Shown here: one piece after another, positions 34,646-43,645 of the stretch
Position numbering within the stretch: the first letter of the stretch is position 1
How the letters are laid out: each line of letters opens with the position of its first letter
Assembly: GCA_938039675.1 (NCBI GenBank)
Contig: CALHUI010000006.1
Span: forward strand, 82,099 to 146,098
Source: an uncultured Cytophagales bacterium
Lineage (GTDB): Bacteria > Bacteroidota > Bacteroidia > Cytophagales > Thermoflexibacteraceae
DNA length: 64,000 nucleotides
Direction: 5' to 3'
Position numbers and translations under genes: made by a program
The notes under the pieces: generated by a model
Databases searched by the model: none
Told to the model about the DNA's origin: nothing
What the model saw: the letters and a program-made list of their open reading frames with translations, nothing else

Positions 34646-37600
34646 TTACCCCTCCGCCTCATTTTCCGAAACATTGCGCTCTGCGAACGGAATTGTGGGG
34701 TCTAACATTTCACTAATGATTTTTTGGAGGAAGGTTTCCACATAAGCATTAAAATCGCTTATCGTTTGTGGCTCGTCGCCCAGTTTGTAGGGCTGAAAAC
34801 CTTCATTGAGTTTTCGGAAAAAGTAGAAGCCCGATGTTATGTTGAAATCATGGATTAACTGCGCAGCTTTTGCCGATGTTTTGAAAGTTGGTTGATTTTG
34901 CGAATGCTTGATTAGCAGGTATTTGTAAATCAGCAATTGTACCACCTTGCTCTTTTGCGGATTGACAAATAACTCTTCCAAATTGGCAGCCGTCAGGTCT
35001 GCTTGGCTGAAAGTACCTGTTTTGTAGTCCACTACGCGCAGTTGGTTGTTGCAAATATCAATGCGGTCGGCTGTTCCCTTTAACAATACGGGAACGGTTT
35101 GGCCGGTAGCAAGCAGCCGAACGTTAAGTGGTGTGCGCAAATCGGTTTCCTGTGCGAGCAGCTCAAAAGGTGCATCCGCTTTTTCCTTATTAAGGAATTG
35201 TTCAATCAGCCAGCCGGCGATGTATTTAAGCAGGTAGTTTTTGCCCTTGTCCGTAATAATGCCGCCTTTGATGCGTGTAATGGCATCGTTGAGCAGTTGG
35301 TCAAGTTTTTCGGGGTTGTTGGCAAGTTCGGCGATGGCTTGGGGGGTAAGGTTTTTTTGTTCGTAGTTTTTGAACAGGTTTTCCAGTGTTTGGTGAATCA
35401 TTGAGCCGAAGGTATGGTCCATCATATCCTCTTCCATCTCATTCGGTTCGCCCAAAGCAAGGATATATCGCTGAAAAAATGCCAGCGGATTGTCTATGTA
35501 CAGGTTGATGGCAGAGGGGGGAATACCTTTCTGCAAATATTCACGCACCATTGCCAGCACTTCAGGGGTTTTTTCTACCTGCAAAACAGCGGCTGCTTTT
35601 TCGGGCAAGTTGAGTTGCAAGCGGTATTGACGCAGCGTAATATTGTCGTATTTGGCAAGTTCAGCTTCTAATTGTGTAATGTAGCGGCTTTTTTCGGTTG
35701 TACTGATGCCTCTGCCACCGACTGCATCCACATACACAAGCGTTACATGGCGCGCATGGTGCAACAAACGGTAAAAAGTATAGGCATAGGTTGCGTCGTT
35801 TTCTGTGTGGGTAGGCATACCGAACCGCTTGCGGATATCCATCGGGATAACCGAGCCAAACTGTTTGCCCTTGGGCATGATGCCTTCGTTGCAGGAAAGA
35901 ATAATGAGACGCTCAAAATCTAAGGTGCGGCTTTCCAGCATTCCCATCAATTGCAGTGGGCTAAGCGGCTCTCCGGTAAAGGGCACCACAGCCCCGCGAA
36001 TGGTTTCATAGAGAAACTGCTGCAAGGTATGGGCAGTGATTTGTTTTTTGTAATCTCCCAGTACGCTCTCTATGCGTTTGAGCAGGGTGAAAAATTGCAA
36101 CAGAAACTCATTTTCCAGTACGTTATTTTCCCTGTCAAACAGTTGTGAAAGAACTTGGCACAGGTCAAAAAGGGCTTGCAGCGCGGCATCGGCGCAGTTG
36201 TCCCACCAGCGAAAGACTGTTTGATAGAAGCTCGTTCCTTCGCCCCACGCCAACAGGGTTTCCAGCGGCACATACACCAAATTTTCTTTCTGAATATGAA
36301 TCAGATGCTCTTGTACTTTGTCATAGTCCTGAGCGAATCGGGTGGAATATTGCAGGTAGGGGTGGCGCAGCAGTTTAAAAATATCACGAAAATAGACCAA
36401 GCGCTGCCCGTTTGGGTCGGTTGCAAAGTTGGCCTGCATGGCAAAAAGATTGTCTATGAGGCTAAAAAACGGCGTTTTGTCCATGGAAAGCCCCATAGTA
36501 ATGTTCAGGTACTCTTTGGCGGACAGCTCCGCTCCATTGATTGCCACAGTCGGCAGGGCATACAGCACAGGCATCAACATACTTTCATCGGGCAACAACA
36601 TCCCTACATAGTTAATGGACTGTTTAAAGTCTGCAATGCCTTCGGCAAGGGATGGGGCGGCTCGTATTTTTTCAAGTATGGCTTTTTGCAACAGGTCGCC
36701 GCAGAGTTTTGCCTGCGTAACCTTATTGCTGACGGCAATTATGTCAATCTGTTTGGGTGCTTGGGTTAGCGATTGCTCCCATGTATAGTCAGGCGGAATC
36801 AGTCCTTGGCTTTTATGTCGCCTCAAATACAAGCCTGCTTCGTGGCGCGGTTGCGCGGTGATATAAAACTCATCGGTATCCCAATAGAACTCGGCAATGC
36901 CCAACCGCTTGAAGCCCTGAAAAATTTCCGTTTCAGCCGCTGCCAATTGGTTAAATCCTATGAAAAATACTTTTTTGAGTTGCTGTTTTTCGGCAATTTG
37001 TTTGGCATTTTCTGCCACAATGCGGTAGGCCATACCCAGATAGGCACTGCCTGCATCCAACAGTTTGCCCCGAAAATGGAAGTAAGTATTTTTCAGATAT
37101 TGCCAAAATTGATAATAAGCCGATACGGTGCTGTTCTGTCCGATTTTCGCCTGTACGTAGGCGATGTCTTGTCCCAATTCTTCAGCCCATCGCTCAATGG
37201 CTTTGGCTTCCTCCACGTATTCAAACAGTTTGTCAGCCTCTACCATATTTTTATCAATTAAATCAAAATCGCGCAGCAATGCAGCACCCAGCGGCGCGAA
37301 TCTGTCTAAGTTATGGTTGGGGTCGGTATCAAAAATTCGGTAGCTTTCATACAGCGAAAATAAAAGCGAAACATGGTCGGGGATGGTGAGCCCGGCGATA
37401 CGCGCTACAAAATCATCAGCAGCTAAAATTTCGGGCGCAAGGAACGAATGAGGGGCAATTTTTGCCAAATATTGCTTCATGTACAAGCATGCCCGACGCG
37501 TAGGAAGTATCAAATACCACGACGTAAGTTCTTCCCAACCCCTTACAGAGATATGGTCTTCTAATAAACTATTAGCAACCTTTTCCAAAAATACTGACAT
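34646..37600 (-). CDS. AddB-like PD-(D/E)XK nuclease/helicase-fold protein
   Basis: Probable subunit of a RecBCD/AddAB-type double-strand-break processing complex. The 984-residue product begins with YLILPTRRACLYMKQYL, matching the degenerate helicase N terminus of AddB (the P-T-R-R-A block). It has LIILSCNEGIMPKGK in the middle, a conserved helicase-like segment. A C-terminal RecB-type nuclease domain has GTADRIDI and VVDYKTG (about residue 858), giving the D...D-Y-K catalytic pattern. An upstream E/H nuclease element is in FGSMIHQTLENLF. The start MSVFLEKVANSLL at 37598-37600 is preferred. The AddA partner is not in the window. Confidence 0.85.
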   Translation of the reverse strand: MSVFLEKVANSLLEDHISVRGWEELTSWYLILPTRRACLYMKQYLAKIAPHSFLAPEILAADDFVARIAGLTIPDHVSLLFSLYESYRIFDTDPNHNLDRFAPLGAALLRDFDLIDKNMVEADKLFEYVEEAKAIERWAEELGQDIAYVQAKIGQNSTVSAYYQFWQYLKNTYFHFRGKLLDAGSAYLGMAYRIVAENAKQIAEKQQLKKVFFIGFNQLAAAETEIFQGFKRLGIAEFYWDTDEFYITAQPRHEAGLYLRRHKSQGLIPPDYTWEQSLTQAPKQIDIIAVSNKVTQAKLCGDLLQKAILEKIRAAPSLAEGIADFKQSINYVGMLLPDESMLMPVLYALPTVAINGAELSAKEYLNITMGLSMDKTPFFSLIDNLFAMQANFATDPNGQRLVYFRDIFKLLRHPYLQYSTRFAQDYDKVQEHLIHIQKENLVYVPLETLLAWGEGTSFYQTVFRWWDNCADAALQALFDLCQVLSQLFDRENNVLENEFLLQFFTLLKRIESVLGDYKKQITAHTLQQFLYETIRGAVVPFTGEPLSPLQLMGMLESRTLDFERLIILSCNEGIMPKGKQFGSVIPMDIRKRFGMPTHTENDATYAYTFYRLLHHARHVTLVYVDAVGGRGISTTEKSRYITQLEAELAKYDNITLRQYRLQLNLPEKAAAVLQVEKTPEVLAMVREYLQKGIPPSAINLYIDNPLAFFQRYILALGEPNEMEEDMMDHTFGSMIHQTLENLFKNYEQKNLTPQAIAELANNPEKLDQLLNDAITRIKGGIITDKGKNYLLKYIAGWLIEQFLNKEKADAPFELLAQETDLRTPLNVRLLATGQTVPVLLKGTADRIDICNNQLRVVDYKTGTFSQADLTAANLEELFVNPQKSKVVQLLIYKYLLIKHSQNQPTFKTSAKAAQLIHDFNITSGFYFFRKLNEGFQPYKLGDEPQTISDFNAYVETFLQKIISEMLDPTIPFAERNVSENEAEG

Positions 37601-37732
37601 AGGTGTAATAAATCTTGCAACGAAATTATAAGCATTCACCGGTAATATTTGCAGGTGTTTTGTTAGTTTGTCTATTTTGACTTAAAATTGAGAGACACAA
37701 CCTAAATAACCAATCATTATTCATTCAAAACA

Positions 37733-40700
37733 GTGAAAAAAATGTTAGCAAAACTTACTAAGCAGCTATGCTTTGCTTTGGGCATGGTGTTGCTGATGGC
37801 TGCCCAAGCAATGGCTCAAACAACCGTAACCGGTAAGGTAACGGATGCAGGCACGAAAGAAACACTTGCCGGCGTAAATATTAAGGTGAAAGACCGCGTA
37901 GTAGGTACTATCACCGACGGGAAAGGCAATTTCACACTGAAAGTAAACAGTGCGCCTCCGTTTACCTTACAGGTGTCTATTATAGGCTATCAAAGCAAAG
38001 AAGTTGAAGTTACTTCCGACGGTATGAACTTAGATATTGCGTTGGACGAGCAAACTATCATGGGTCAGGAAGTAGTGGTTTCTGCTTCCCGCGTGGAAGA
38101 GAGCGTACTGAGGTCGCCTGTTACTGTTGAGCGTATGGACATTATGCAAATCCGCGAAACACCGGCAGCCAACTTCTACGACGCTTTGCAAAACATGAAA
38201 GGCGTAGAAATGAGTACGCAGAGTTTGACCTTCCGCTCATTCAATACCCGTGGTTTCAATGCAAACGGCAACGTGCGTACGGTGCAAATGATTGACGGTA
38301 TGGACAACCAAGCACCCGGTTTGAACTTCCCCGTAGGCAACATTGTAGGTATCTCCGAGCTTGACCTTGAGACACTGGAACTGCTGCCCGGTGCAGCATC
38401 TGCCCTCTATGGACCAAACGCTCTCAACGGTATCATTTTAATGAACTCCAAAAATCCGTTCCAGTATCAGGGCGCAAGTGCCTATGTGCGCACAGGTTTG
38501 ATGAGCGAGAAAAACCGTTTGAAACCCGGTACGGAAGATGCACTAGGCGCAACAGGCATGGTTGATGCTGCTATCCGCTATGCTAAATCCATCAACGACA
38601 AGTTGGCATTTAAAATAAACATAGGCTATTTGCGTGCCAACGACTGGCAAGCCTCCGATATCCGCGACCAGAGCTTGCTGAACGGTTTCAACGCTACTAC
38701 AGGCAACCGCACCAATAACCCGGGCTACAACGGCGTGAATACCTACGGCGACGAGAATAACGTAAACCTGTTTACTTCTCTGTTTGCCAATGGTCAACCG
38801 GGCACGGGCGCGGGCGGTACTTCGCCTTTCTTAGGTGCAATTGCCAACTTCCGCTATCCGGCAGGGCTGCCCGGCATCGGTGGTGCTTCACTCACTCAGC
38901 TGACAGGTCAAACACCTCAACAAATTTTTAACGCGATTATTCCGAACACATTTATTTCGCGTACCGGCTATAATGAGCGCGACTTGGCAGACTACACCAC
39001 TAAGAGTGTGAAGTTCAACAGTGCATTGCATTATCGCTTGAATGATAAAGTAGAAGCCATTTTGCAAGCCAACTTAGGTTTAGGTACTACCGTTTATACA
39101 GGTGCTGACCGCTATTCGCTGAGCAACTTTACGCTGGCACAGTACAAGGCCGAGGTACGCGGTTCTAATTTTTATATGCGCGCCTATACTACCCGTGAAA
39201 ACTCCGGCGACTCTTATGCCATCGGTACATTGGGTTCAGGTATCAACGAAGCATGGAAACCAAGCACTACATGGTTTCCTCAATACTTTGGTGCATTTGG
39301 CGAGCGCGCCTTGACTACTTATGCTACCACTTTTGCGGGTGCTTTGGCACAGGGGCAAAACCCTGCCGCCGCCGCTGCCGCCGCTGCCGCCGCTGCCCAA
39401 GCAGGGTTCAACACCTTCCATCAGCAAGCACGTGATATAGCCGACCAAGGACGCTTCCTGCCCGGCTCAGCAGAGTTCCAACGCGCATCCGAAGCTGTTC
39501 GCAGCCGTCCTATCCCAGGCAACGCACAAGGCGTAGGTGCTCGCTTTACCGACAAAACCAGCCTGTATCACTTCGAGGGTATGTACAACTTCTCTAATCA
39601 GATTAAGTTTGCCGAAATCATTGTAGGTGCCAATTACCGCATATATGCGCTCAACTCCGAAGGTACACTCTTTGCACGCCAAGATGACGGCAGTGAATTT
39701 AACATCAATGAATACGGCGGCTATGTACAGGCTTCCAAAAAACTGTTTGAAGACCGTTTGAAATTAAGCGGTTCGCTGCGCTACGACAAAAACCAAAACT
39801 TCAAAGGACAAGTGAACCCGCGCGCTTCTGCCGTATTGACAGTTGCCAAAGACCACAACATTCGAGTCTCTTATCAGACAGGTTTCCGCATTCCAACTAC
39901 TCAGAACCAATACATTGACCTGCAAACTCCGCAGGCTCGCTTGTTAGGCGGTCTGCCGCTGTTCCGCGAGCGCTATAACATGATTAACAACCCTGTTTAT
40001 ACGCTGCAATCGGTACAGGCATTTGGTGCTGCTTTGCAACGTGGTGTAGCTCCTGCCGAAGCTGCCCGCCTGCTGCAAAAGTTTCAGTTCCGCGACTTCG
40101 AGCCTGAGCGTGTGCGTTCATTTGAAATTGGCTACAAGAGCTTGATTGCCAACAAGCTGTCTATTGATGCGTATTATTACAACAGCACATTTATCAATTT
40201 TGACGGTGGTGCGGTAGTAGTACAGTCCAGACAACAAGTTCCTGCCGATGTACCTCCTCTGACATTGCTAAGCGCTAACACACGTAACGTTTACAGCTTC
40301 CCTGTAAACAGTGACCAGCAACTGAACAACCACGGTTGGGCATTGGGCGTAGACTATGCCCTTCCTAAGGGCTTTGCTGTTGGCGGTAACGTTTCTTATA
40401 ACGAACTGCTCAATACAGAAAAACTCCCCGCAGGCTTTGAAACATCTTTCAACACGCCTAAGTATCGCTATAACCTGTCGCTTTCTAACCGCAACTGGAT
40501 TAAGAACGTGAGCTTTAGCGTAAATTATCGCTGGCAAGACGAGTTCGTATGGCAAAGCTCTTTCGTAGGTCCTGTAATTCGCGGTGCTAACCAAAGCATT
40601 GTACCTGCGTTCAGTACATTAGATGCACAGGTAAGCCTGAAAATACCTTCTATTAAGTCTATTGTAAAAGTAGGCGGCAGCAACCTACTGAACCAAAGCT

Positions 40701-40777
40701 ATACACAAGCTTGGGGCAACCCTTCAGTAGGTGCTATCTACTACATCCAAATTACTTTTGATGAGTTCCTGAACTAA
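37733..40777 (+). CDS. TonB-dependent outer-membrane receptor with carboxypeptidase-like N domain
   Basis: Outer-membrane active transporter of unknown substrate, 1,014 residues. It has a signal peptide (GTG start, MKKMLAKLTKQLCF to MAQ) and a CarboxypepD-regulatory-like domain (TTVTGKVTDAGTKETLAGVNI, about 30-115). The plug domain has EVVVSASRVEESVLRSPVTV, SFNTRGFNANGN, MIDGMDNQAPG and LLPGAASALYGPNALNGII. A beta-barrel follows to the C terminus. Unlike SusC pairs, no SusD gene follows. A GCC/GCT repeat at 39362-39396 encodes 11 consecutive alanines in the barrel region. GTG AAA AAA at 37733 gives the best signal peptide; an ATG lies at 37742. A terminator follows. Confidence 0.93.
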   Translation: MKKMLAKLTKQLCFALGMVLLMAAQAMAQTTVTGKVTDAGTKETLAGVNIKVKDRVVGTITDGKGNFTLKVNSAPPFTLQVSIIGYQSKEVEVTSDGMNLDIALDEQTIMGQEVVVSASRVEESVLRSPVTVERMDIMQIRETPAANFYDALQNMKGVEMSTQSLTFRSFNTRGFNANGNVRTVQMIDGMDNQAPGLNFPVGNIVGISELDLETLELLPGAASALYGPNALNGIILMNSKNPFQYQGASAYVRTGLMSEKNRLKPGTEDALGATGMVDAAIRYAKSINDKLAFKINIGYLRANDWQASDIRDQSLLNGFNATTGNRTNNPGYNGVNTYGDENNVNLFTSLFANGQPGTGAGGTSPFLGAIANFRYPAGLPGIGGASLTQLTGQTPQQIFNAIIPNTFISRTGYNERDLADYTTKSVKFNSALHYRLNDKVEAILQANLGLGTTVYTGADRYSLSNFTLAQYKAEVRGSNFYMRAYTTRENSGDSYAIGTLGSGINEAWKPSTTWFPQYFGAFGERALTTYATTFAGALAQGQNPAAAAAAAAAAAQAGFNTFHQQARDIADQGRFLPGSAEFQRASEAVRSRPIPGNAQGVGARFTDKTSLYHFEGMYNFSNQIKFAEIIVGANYRIYALNSEGTLFARQDDGSEFNINEYGGYVQASKKLFEDRLKLSGSLRYDKNQNFKGQVNPRASAVLTVAKDHNIRVSYQTGFRIPTTQNQYIDLQTPQARLLGGLPLFRERYNMINNPVYTLQSVQAFGAALQRGVAPAEAARLLQKFQFRDFEPERVRSFEIGYKSLIANKLSIDAYYYNSTFINFDGGAVVVQSRQQVPADVPPLTLLSANTRNVYSFPVNSDQQLNNHGWALGVDYALPKGFAVGGNVSYNELLNTEKLPAGFETSFNTPKYRYNLSLSNRNWIKNVSFSVNYRWQDEFVWQSSFVGPVIRGANQSIVPAFSTLDAQVSLKIPSIKSIVKVGGSNLLNQSYTQAWGNPSVGAIYYIQITFDEFLN
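39362..39396 (+). repeat. GCC/GCT trinucleotide repeat encoding polyalanine
   Basis: The TonB receptor reading frame here contains 11 alanine codons in a row, in a 9-base periodic pattern of GCC GCC GCT. Seen directly. Length variation by slippage is possible and would stay in frame in 3-base steps. Confidence 0.8.
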
Positions 40778-40802
40778 TTTCGGAAATTCATTGCACCGAA
40801 AA

Positions 40803-40836
40803 GCTCTGCCGTCTTTTATGACGGCGGGGTTTTTTG
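40803..40836 (+). terminator. Terminator of the TonB receptor gene
   Basis: CTCTGCCGTC pairs with GACGGCGGGG around TTTTAT, followed by seven T. Confidence 0.85.
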
Positions 40837-41227
40837 TTTGACGATATTTTGCCTGTTGGTCTGTAATATTTTCTTGTGAAAGTCGCTCTCTTACGCTGCT
40901 GATAAAACAACTGCTTCTACGTGAGGCATTTATACCTCATAGCCTTGAAGGCAATATTGGTGATACTGCCTGCCCATGCCCGACAAACCGTAACCGGCGT
41001 CCATGCAGGCAAGTGAAATTTCTTTCGGGAAATATATTTACTATTTTGAGGACACCACCCGCCAATTGCAACTATTTGATGTTTAGGAAAAATTGCTGCA
41101 AAAGGGTTGTTTAAGAAATCTGATACAGACATTCCTTATTTGGGTATGTCGGACTTTGCATGTGGGTTGAAATTTGATATAGATGCTGCATGACGGATAT
41201 ACAACCACATAATCAATCAAGTAAAAA
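40837..41227. other. Gene-free region, probably decayed coding DNA
   Basis: About 390 bases between the receptor terminator and a histidine-kinase fragment. Short open frames on both strands show no recognisable pattern. Because the kinase fragment at the right end reads on the plus strand, the region may contain the eroded upstream part of that kinase, but I could not reconstruct it. Confidence 0.3.
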
Positions 41228-41344
41228 ATGAGGCTTTGCTCATGCAAAACCCAAGTTGAAGCACTTGATGGCTACATAAAAGCAGAAAGTGCCCCCGGCG
41301 AAGGAAGTACTTTCTACGTATGGTTTCCGAACGACACTGATTGA
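41228..41344 (+). pseudogene. Histidine kinase C-terminal fragment
   Basis: A 38-codon frame reads CKTQVEALDGYIKAESAPG and EGSTFYVWFPND. This is the G2-box and end of a HATPase domain, where GLALC-K..VE..GG.I..ES..G.GSTF..W.P is typical. The rest of the kinase is missing, so this is a remnant. It ends three bases before the 3' end of the convergent methyltransferase gene. Confidence 0.6.
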
Positions 41345-41346
41345 GT

Positions 41347-42135
41347 TTATGTCGCTTTGGTAACAACGGCAAATAAATCTAAGCATACATCAGGGTTGCT
41401 ATCTAACGAAAAATCCTTTATGCTGATATTGCTGACTAATTCGTTGTCCTGATGCATCAACTTATTGCGGTTGATGCGGTTCAATATGTCGTAAGGAATC
41501 TGCAATACCTGACGCGGCAGTTTGTGCTGTAAATCAAAAATATCCCAGCGCATAATTCGCTGCACCGAGCGACGGTTTTGCTCGTGGTACTTCATCACCG
41601 CTTCACTGCCTTTTACGCCTTTCAACTCTACCCGCCCCGGGAAGTACTGTTCCAGCAGTGTTTTTAATTGGGCGGGCGTGTATTCGCGAACATGCCAAGG
41701 GTTGCGGGAGAGTGTATAGTTAATATTAGGTGTGCTGATGATAGCTTTACCCCCCGGTTTCAGTACACGCCTGATTTCGCGGAGGAAGGCATGGTCATCT
41801 TCGATGTGTTCTATTACTTGCAGCGTAACTACCACGTCAAAATCATTATCCTTTATTCCTTGCAAGGGCGGAATAAAGCAGTCAATAAACGTAAATCTTG
41901 GGTAGAGTTTTGACAAGTGGTTAAGTAATTGCGTATTCTTGTCAATGGCGGTGTAGTGCTCGCAGCGGTCTGCAAAAACAGTAAGACCTTTGCCTGTTCC
42001 GCAACCCACTTCCAGCAGGTTGCCGTGCACGATTTCCGCTGCTTTTTTATAGGCAAAAAACAAGCGATTGTTTAACACGTTATCGCTTGCAATTTCGTAG
42101 GAAGTAACCTCAGAGGTTTTGAACATTTTTTCCAT
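41347..42135 (-). CDS. Class I SAM-dependent methyltransferase
   Basis: A cytoplasmic methyltransferase of 262 residues. Motif I is LLEVGCGTGKGL and motif II is DFDVVVTLQVIEHIEDD. The post-motif segment EIRRVLKPGGKAIISTPN belongs to the Methyltransf_11/UbiE-like group. The C-terminal third is not conserved in any group I can name, so the substrate is unknown; lipids, quinones or polysaccharide precursors are all possible. The ATG at 42133-42135 follows a perfect TAACTTTG box by 26 bases. It is divergent from the Gfo/Idh gene. Confidence 0.85.
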   Translation of the reverse strand: MEKMFKTSEVTSYEIASDNVLNNRLFFAYKKAAEIVHGNLLEVGCGTGKGLTVFADRCEHYTAIDKNTQLLNHLSKLYPRFTFIDCFIPPLQGIKDNDFDVVVTLQVIEHIEDDHAFLREIRRVLKPGGKAIISTPNINYTLSRNPWHVREYTPAQLKTLLEQYFPGRVELKGVKGSEAVMKYHEQNRRSVQRIMRWDIFDLQHKLPRQVLQIPYDILNRINRNKLMHQDNELVSNISIKDFSLDSNPDVCLDLFAVVTKAT

Positions 42136-42160
42136 CAGCAATGATGTTATTCATCGGCTG

Positions 42161-42168
42161 CAAAGTTA
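42161..42168 (-). promoter_or_regulatory. -7 promoter box of the methyltransferase (TAACTTTG)
   Basis: Minus-strand exact match to TAnnTTTG, 25 bases upstream of the start codon. Confidence 0.5.
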
Positions 42169-42279
42169 CGCAGCTTTTCCGTTTGCTTGCGTCGTTGTTT
42201 TGTTTTTTGGTTACTGCATCCGATTTCGGCTGAAAATCATTAGCTTTCAATCAATTTACATTAGCTATTCCACCGAACA

Positions 42280-43626
42280 ATGAAAACGAAAAAACTACAC
42301 TCGCGCCGCACATTTGTTAAAGCCTCTGCACTGGCTTCGGGCGGCTTGCTTGCCATGGGTATGCCTTGGGGTGCATATGCCCGCCATGCCGATGATACGA
42401 TTAAATTGGCGCTCATCGGTTGTGGCGGCAGGGGAACGGGTGCTGCGGCTCAGGCACTTTCCGTAAAGCAAAATACGAAGCTGATAGCCATGGCCGATGC
42501 CTTTGCAGACCGCCTCGAGGATTCGTACAAAGCGCTCACTGCCAAATCGTTCAAAGACTGGACAGGCACCGAAGTAAACGTTGCATCTAAGGTAGATGTT
42601 CCCCAAGAGCGTCGTTTTGTTGGGTTTGACGGCTACCTGACAGCCATTGAACTCGCCGATGTAGTGATTTTGGCTATGCCGCCCGGTTTTCGCCCTGCGC
42701 ACTTTGAGGCGTGTATCAAAGCGGGCAAGCATGTGTTTATGGAAAAACCCGTAGCAACCGATGCGCCCGGCGTACGCAAAGTATTGGAAACCGCCGAACT
42801 CGCCAAGCAGAAAAAACTCAACGTAGTAGTCGGCTTGCAGCGGCACTACCAAACCAGCTACTGCCAAATGATGCAGCGTATCCATAGCGGCGAAATCGGC
42901 GATATTGTAGCCGGACAGGTTTACTGGAATAGCGATGGCGTATGGGTGATAGACCGCAAACCCGAATGGACGGAAATGGAATATCAGATGCGGAACTGGT
43001 ACTATTTCAACTGGCTTTGTGGCAACCACATTGTAGAGCAGCACATCCACAATATTGATGTGTTCAACTGGGCCAAAAATGCCTACCCCGTGCGTGCGCA
43101 GGGAATGGGGGGCAGGGAAGTTCGCACTGGCAAACAATACGGCGAAATTTTTGACCATCACTTTGTGGAATTTGAATATGCAGACGGTACGATACTTAAC
43201 AGCCAGTGCCGCCACATCCCCGGCACGATGAGCCGCATTTCGGAAACAATCATTGGTACGAAGGGGCGCGCCACAACCCACAATAACCACGTTATCACCG
43301 ACCTGAAAGGCAATCGCTTGTGGAGTTATCGGAAGAAAGAAAAAGAGCTGAATCCTTATCAGGTAGAACACGACGAACTGTCTGAGGCGGTCGCCAAAGG
43401 TGAATTTAAGTTTCAGGACGCCGAATTTGGCGCAAAAAGCACGATGACAGCCATTTTGGGACGCATGGCTACTTATTCGGGGCAAGTGGTTACATGGGAA
43501 GAAGCCTTGAACTCCAATATTAATCTGATGCCCGACAAGCTCGCATGGGATGCGTTGCCCAAAGTCTTGCCCGACGCAAACGGCTCGTATCCTGCGGCAA
43601 TTCCCGGTAAAACAAAAGTTATATAG
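42280..43626 (+). CDS. Tat-exported Gfo/Idh/MocA-family oxidoreductase
   Basis: A predicted NAD(P)-dependent sugar dehydrogenase-like protein, 448 residues. The N terminus has a Tat-type signal (SRRTFVKASALASGG), so export to the periplasm with bound cofactor is likely. The Rossmann motif IKLALIGCGGRGTGAA follows directly. The signature MEKPVATDAPG and the catalytic-domain HNIDVFNW are typical. Many such exported members in Bacteroidota act on carbohydrates, but the substrate here is unknown. It is followed after 19 bases by the alkB gene, probably as one transcript. Confidence 0.88.
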   Translation: MKTKKLHSRRTFVKASALASGGLLAMGMPWGAYARHADDTIKLALIGCGGRGTGAAAQALSVKQNTKLIAMADAFADRLEDSYKALTAKSFKDWTGTEVNVASKVDVPQERRFVGFDGYLTAIELADVVILAMPPGFRPAHFEACIKAGKHVFMEKPVATDAPGVRKVLETAELAKQKKLNVVVGLQRHYQTSYCQMMQRIHSGEIGDIVAGQVYWNSDGVWVIDRKPEWTEMEYQMRNWYYFNWLCGNHIVEQHIHNIDVFNWAKNAYPVRAQGMGGREVRTGKQYGEIFDHHFVEFEYADGTILNSQCRHIPGTMSRISETIIGTKGRATTHNNHVITDLKGNRLWSYRKKEKELNPYQVEHDELSEAVAKGEFKFQDAEFGAKSTMTAILGRMATYSGQVVTWEEALNSNINLMPDKLAWDALPKVLPDANGSYPAAIPGKTKVI

Positions 43627-43645
43627 CAAAAAAAACTTATATGTT

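Noticed and set aside
37733..40777. A SusC/SusD-type polysaccharide utilisation locus.
   Set aside because: No SusD, glycoside hydrolase or regulator follows; the next feature is a terminator and decayed DNA.
40917..41132. A minus-strand open frame of 71 codons in the region after the TonB receptor.
   Set aside because: No conserved pattern, no promoter or start context, and it lies in DNA better explained as decayed.
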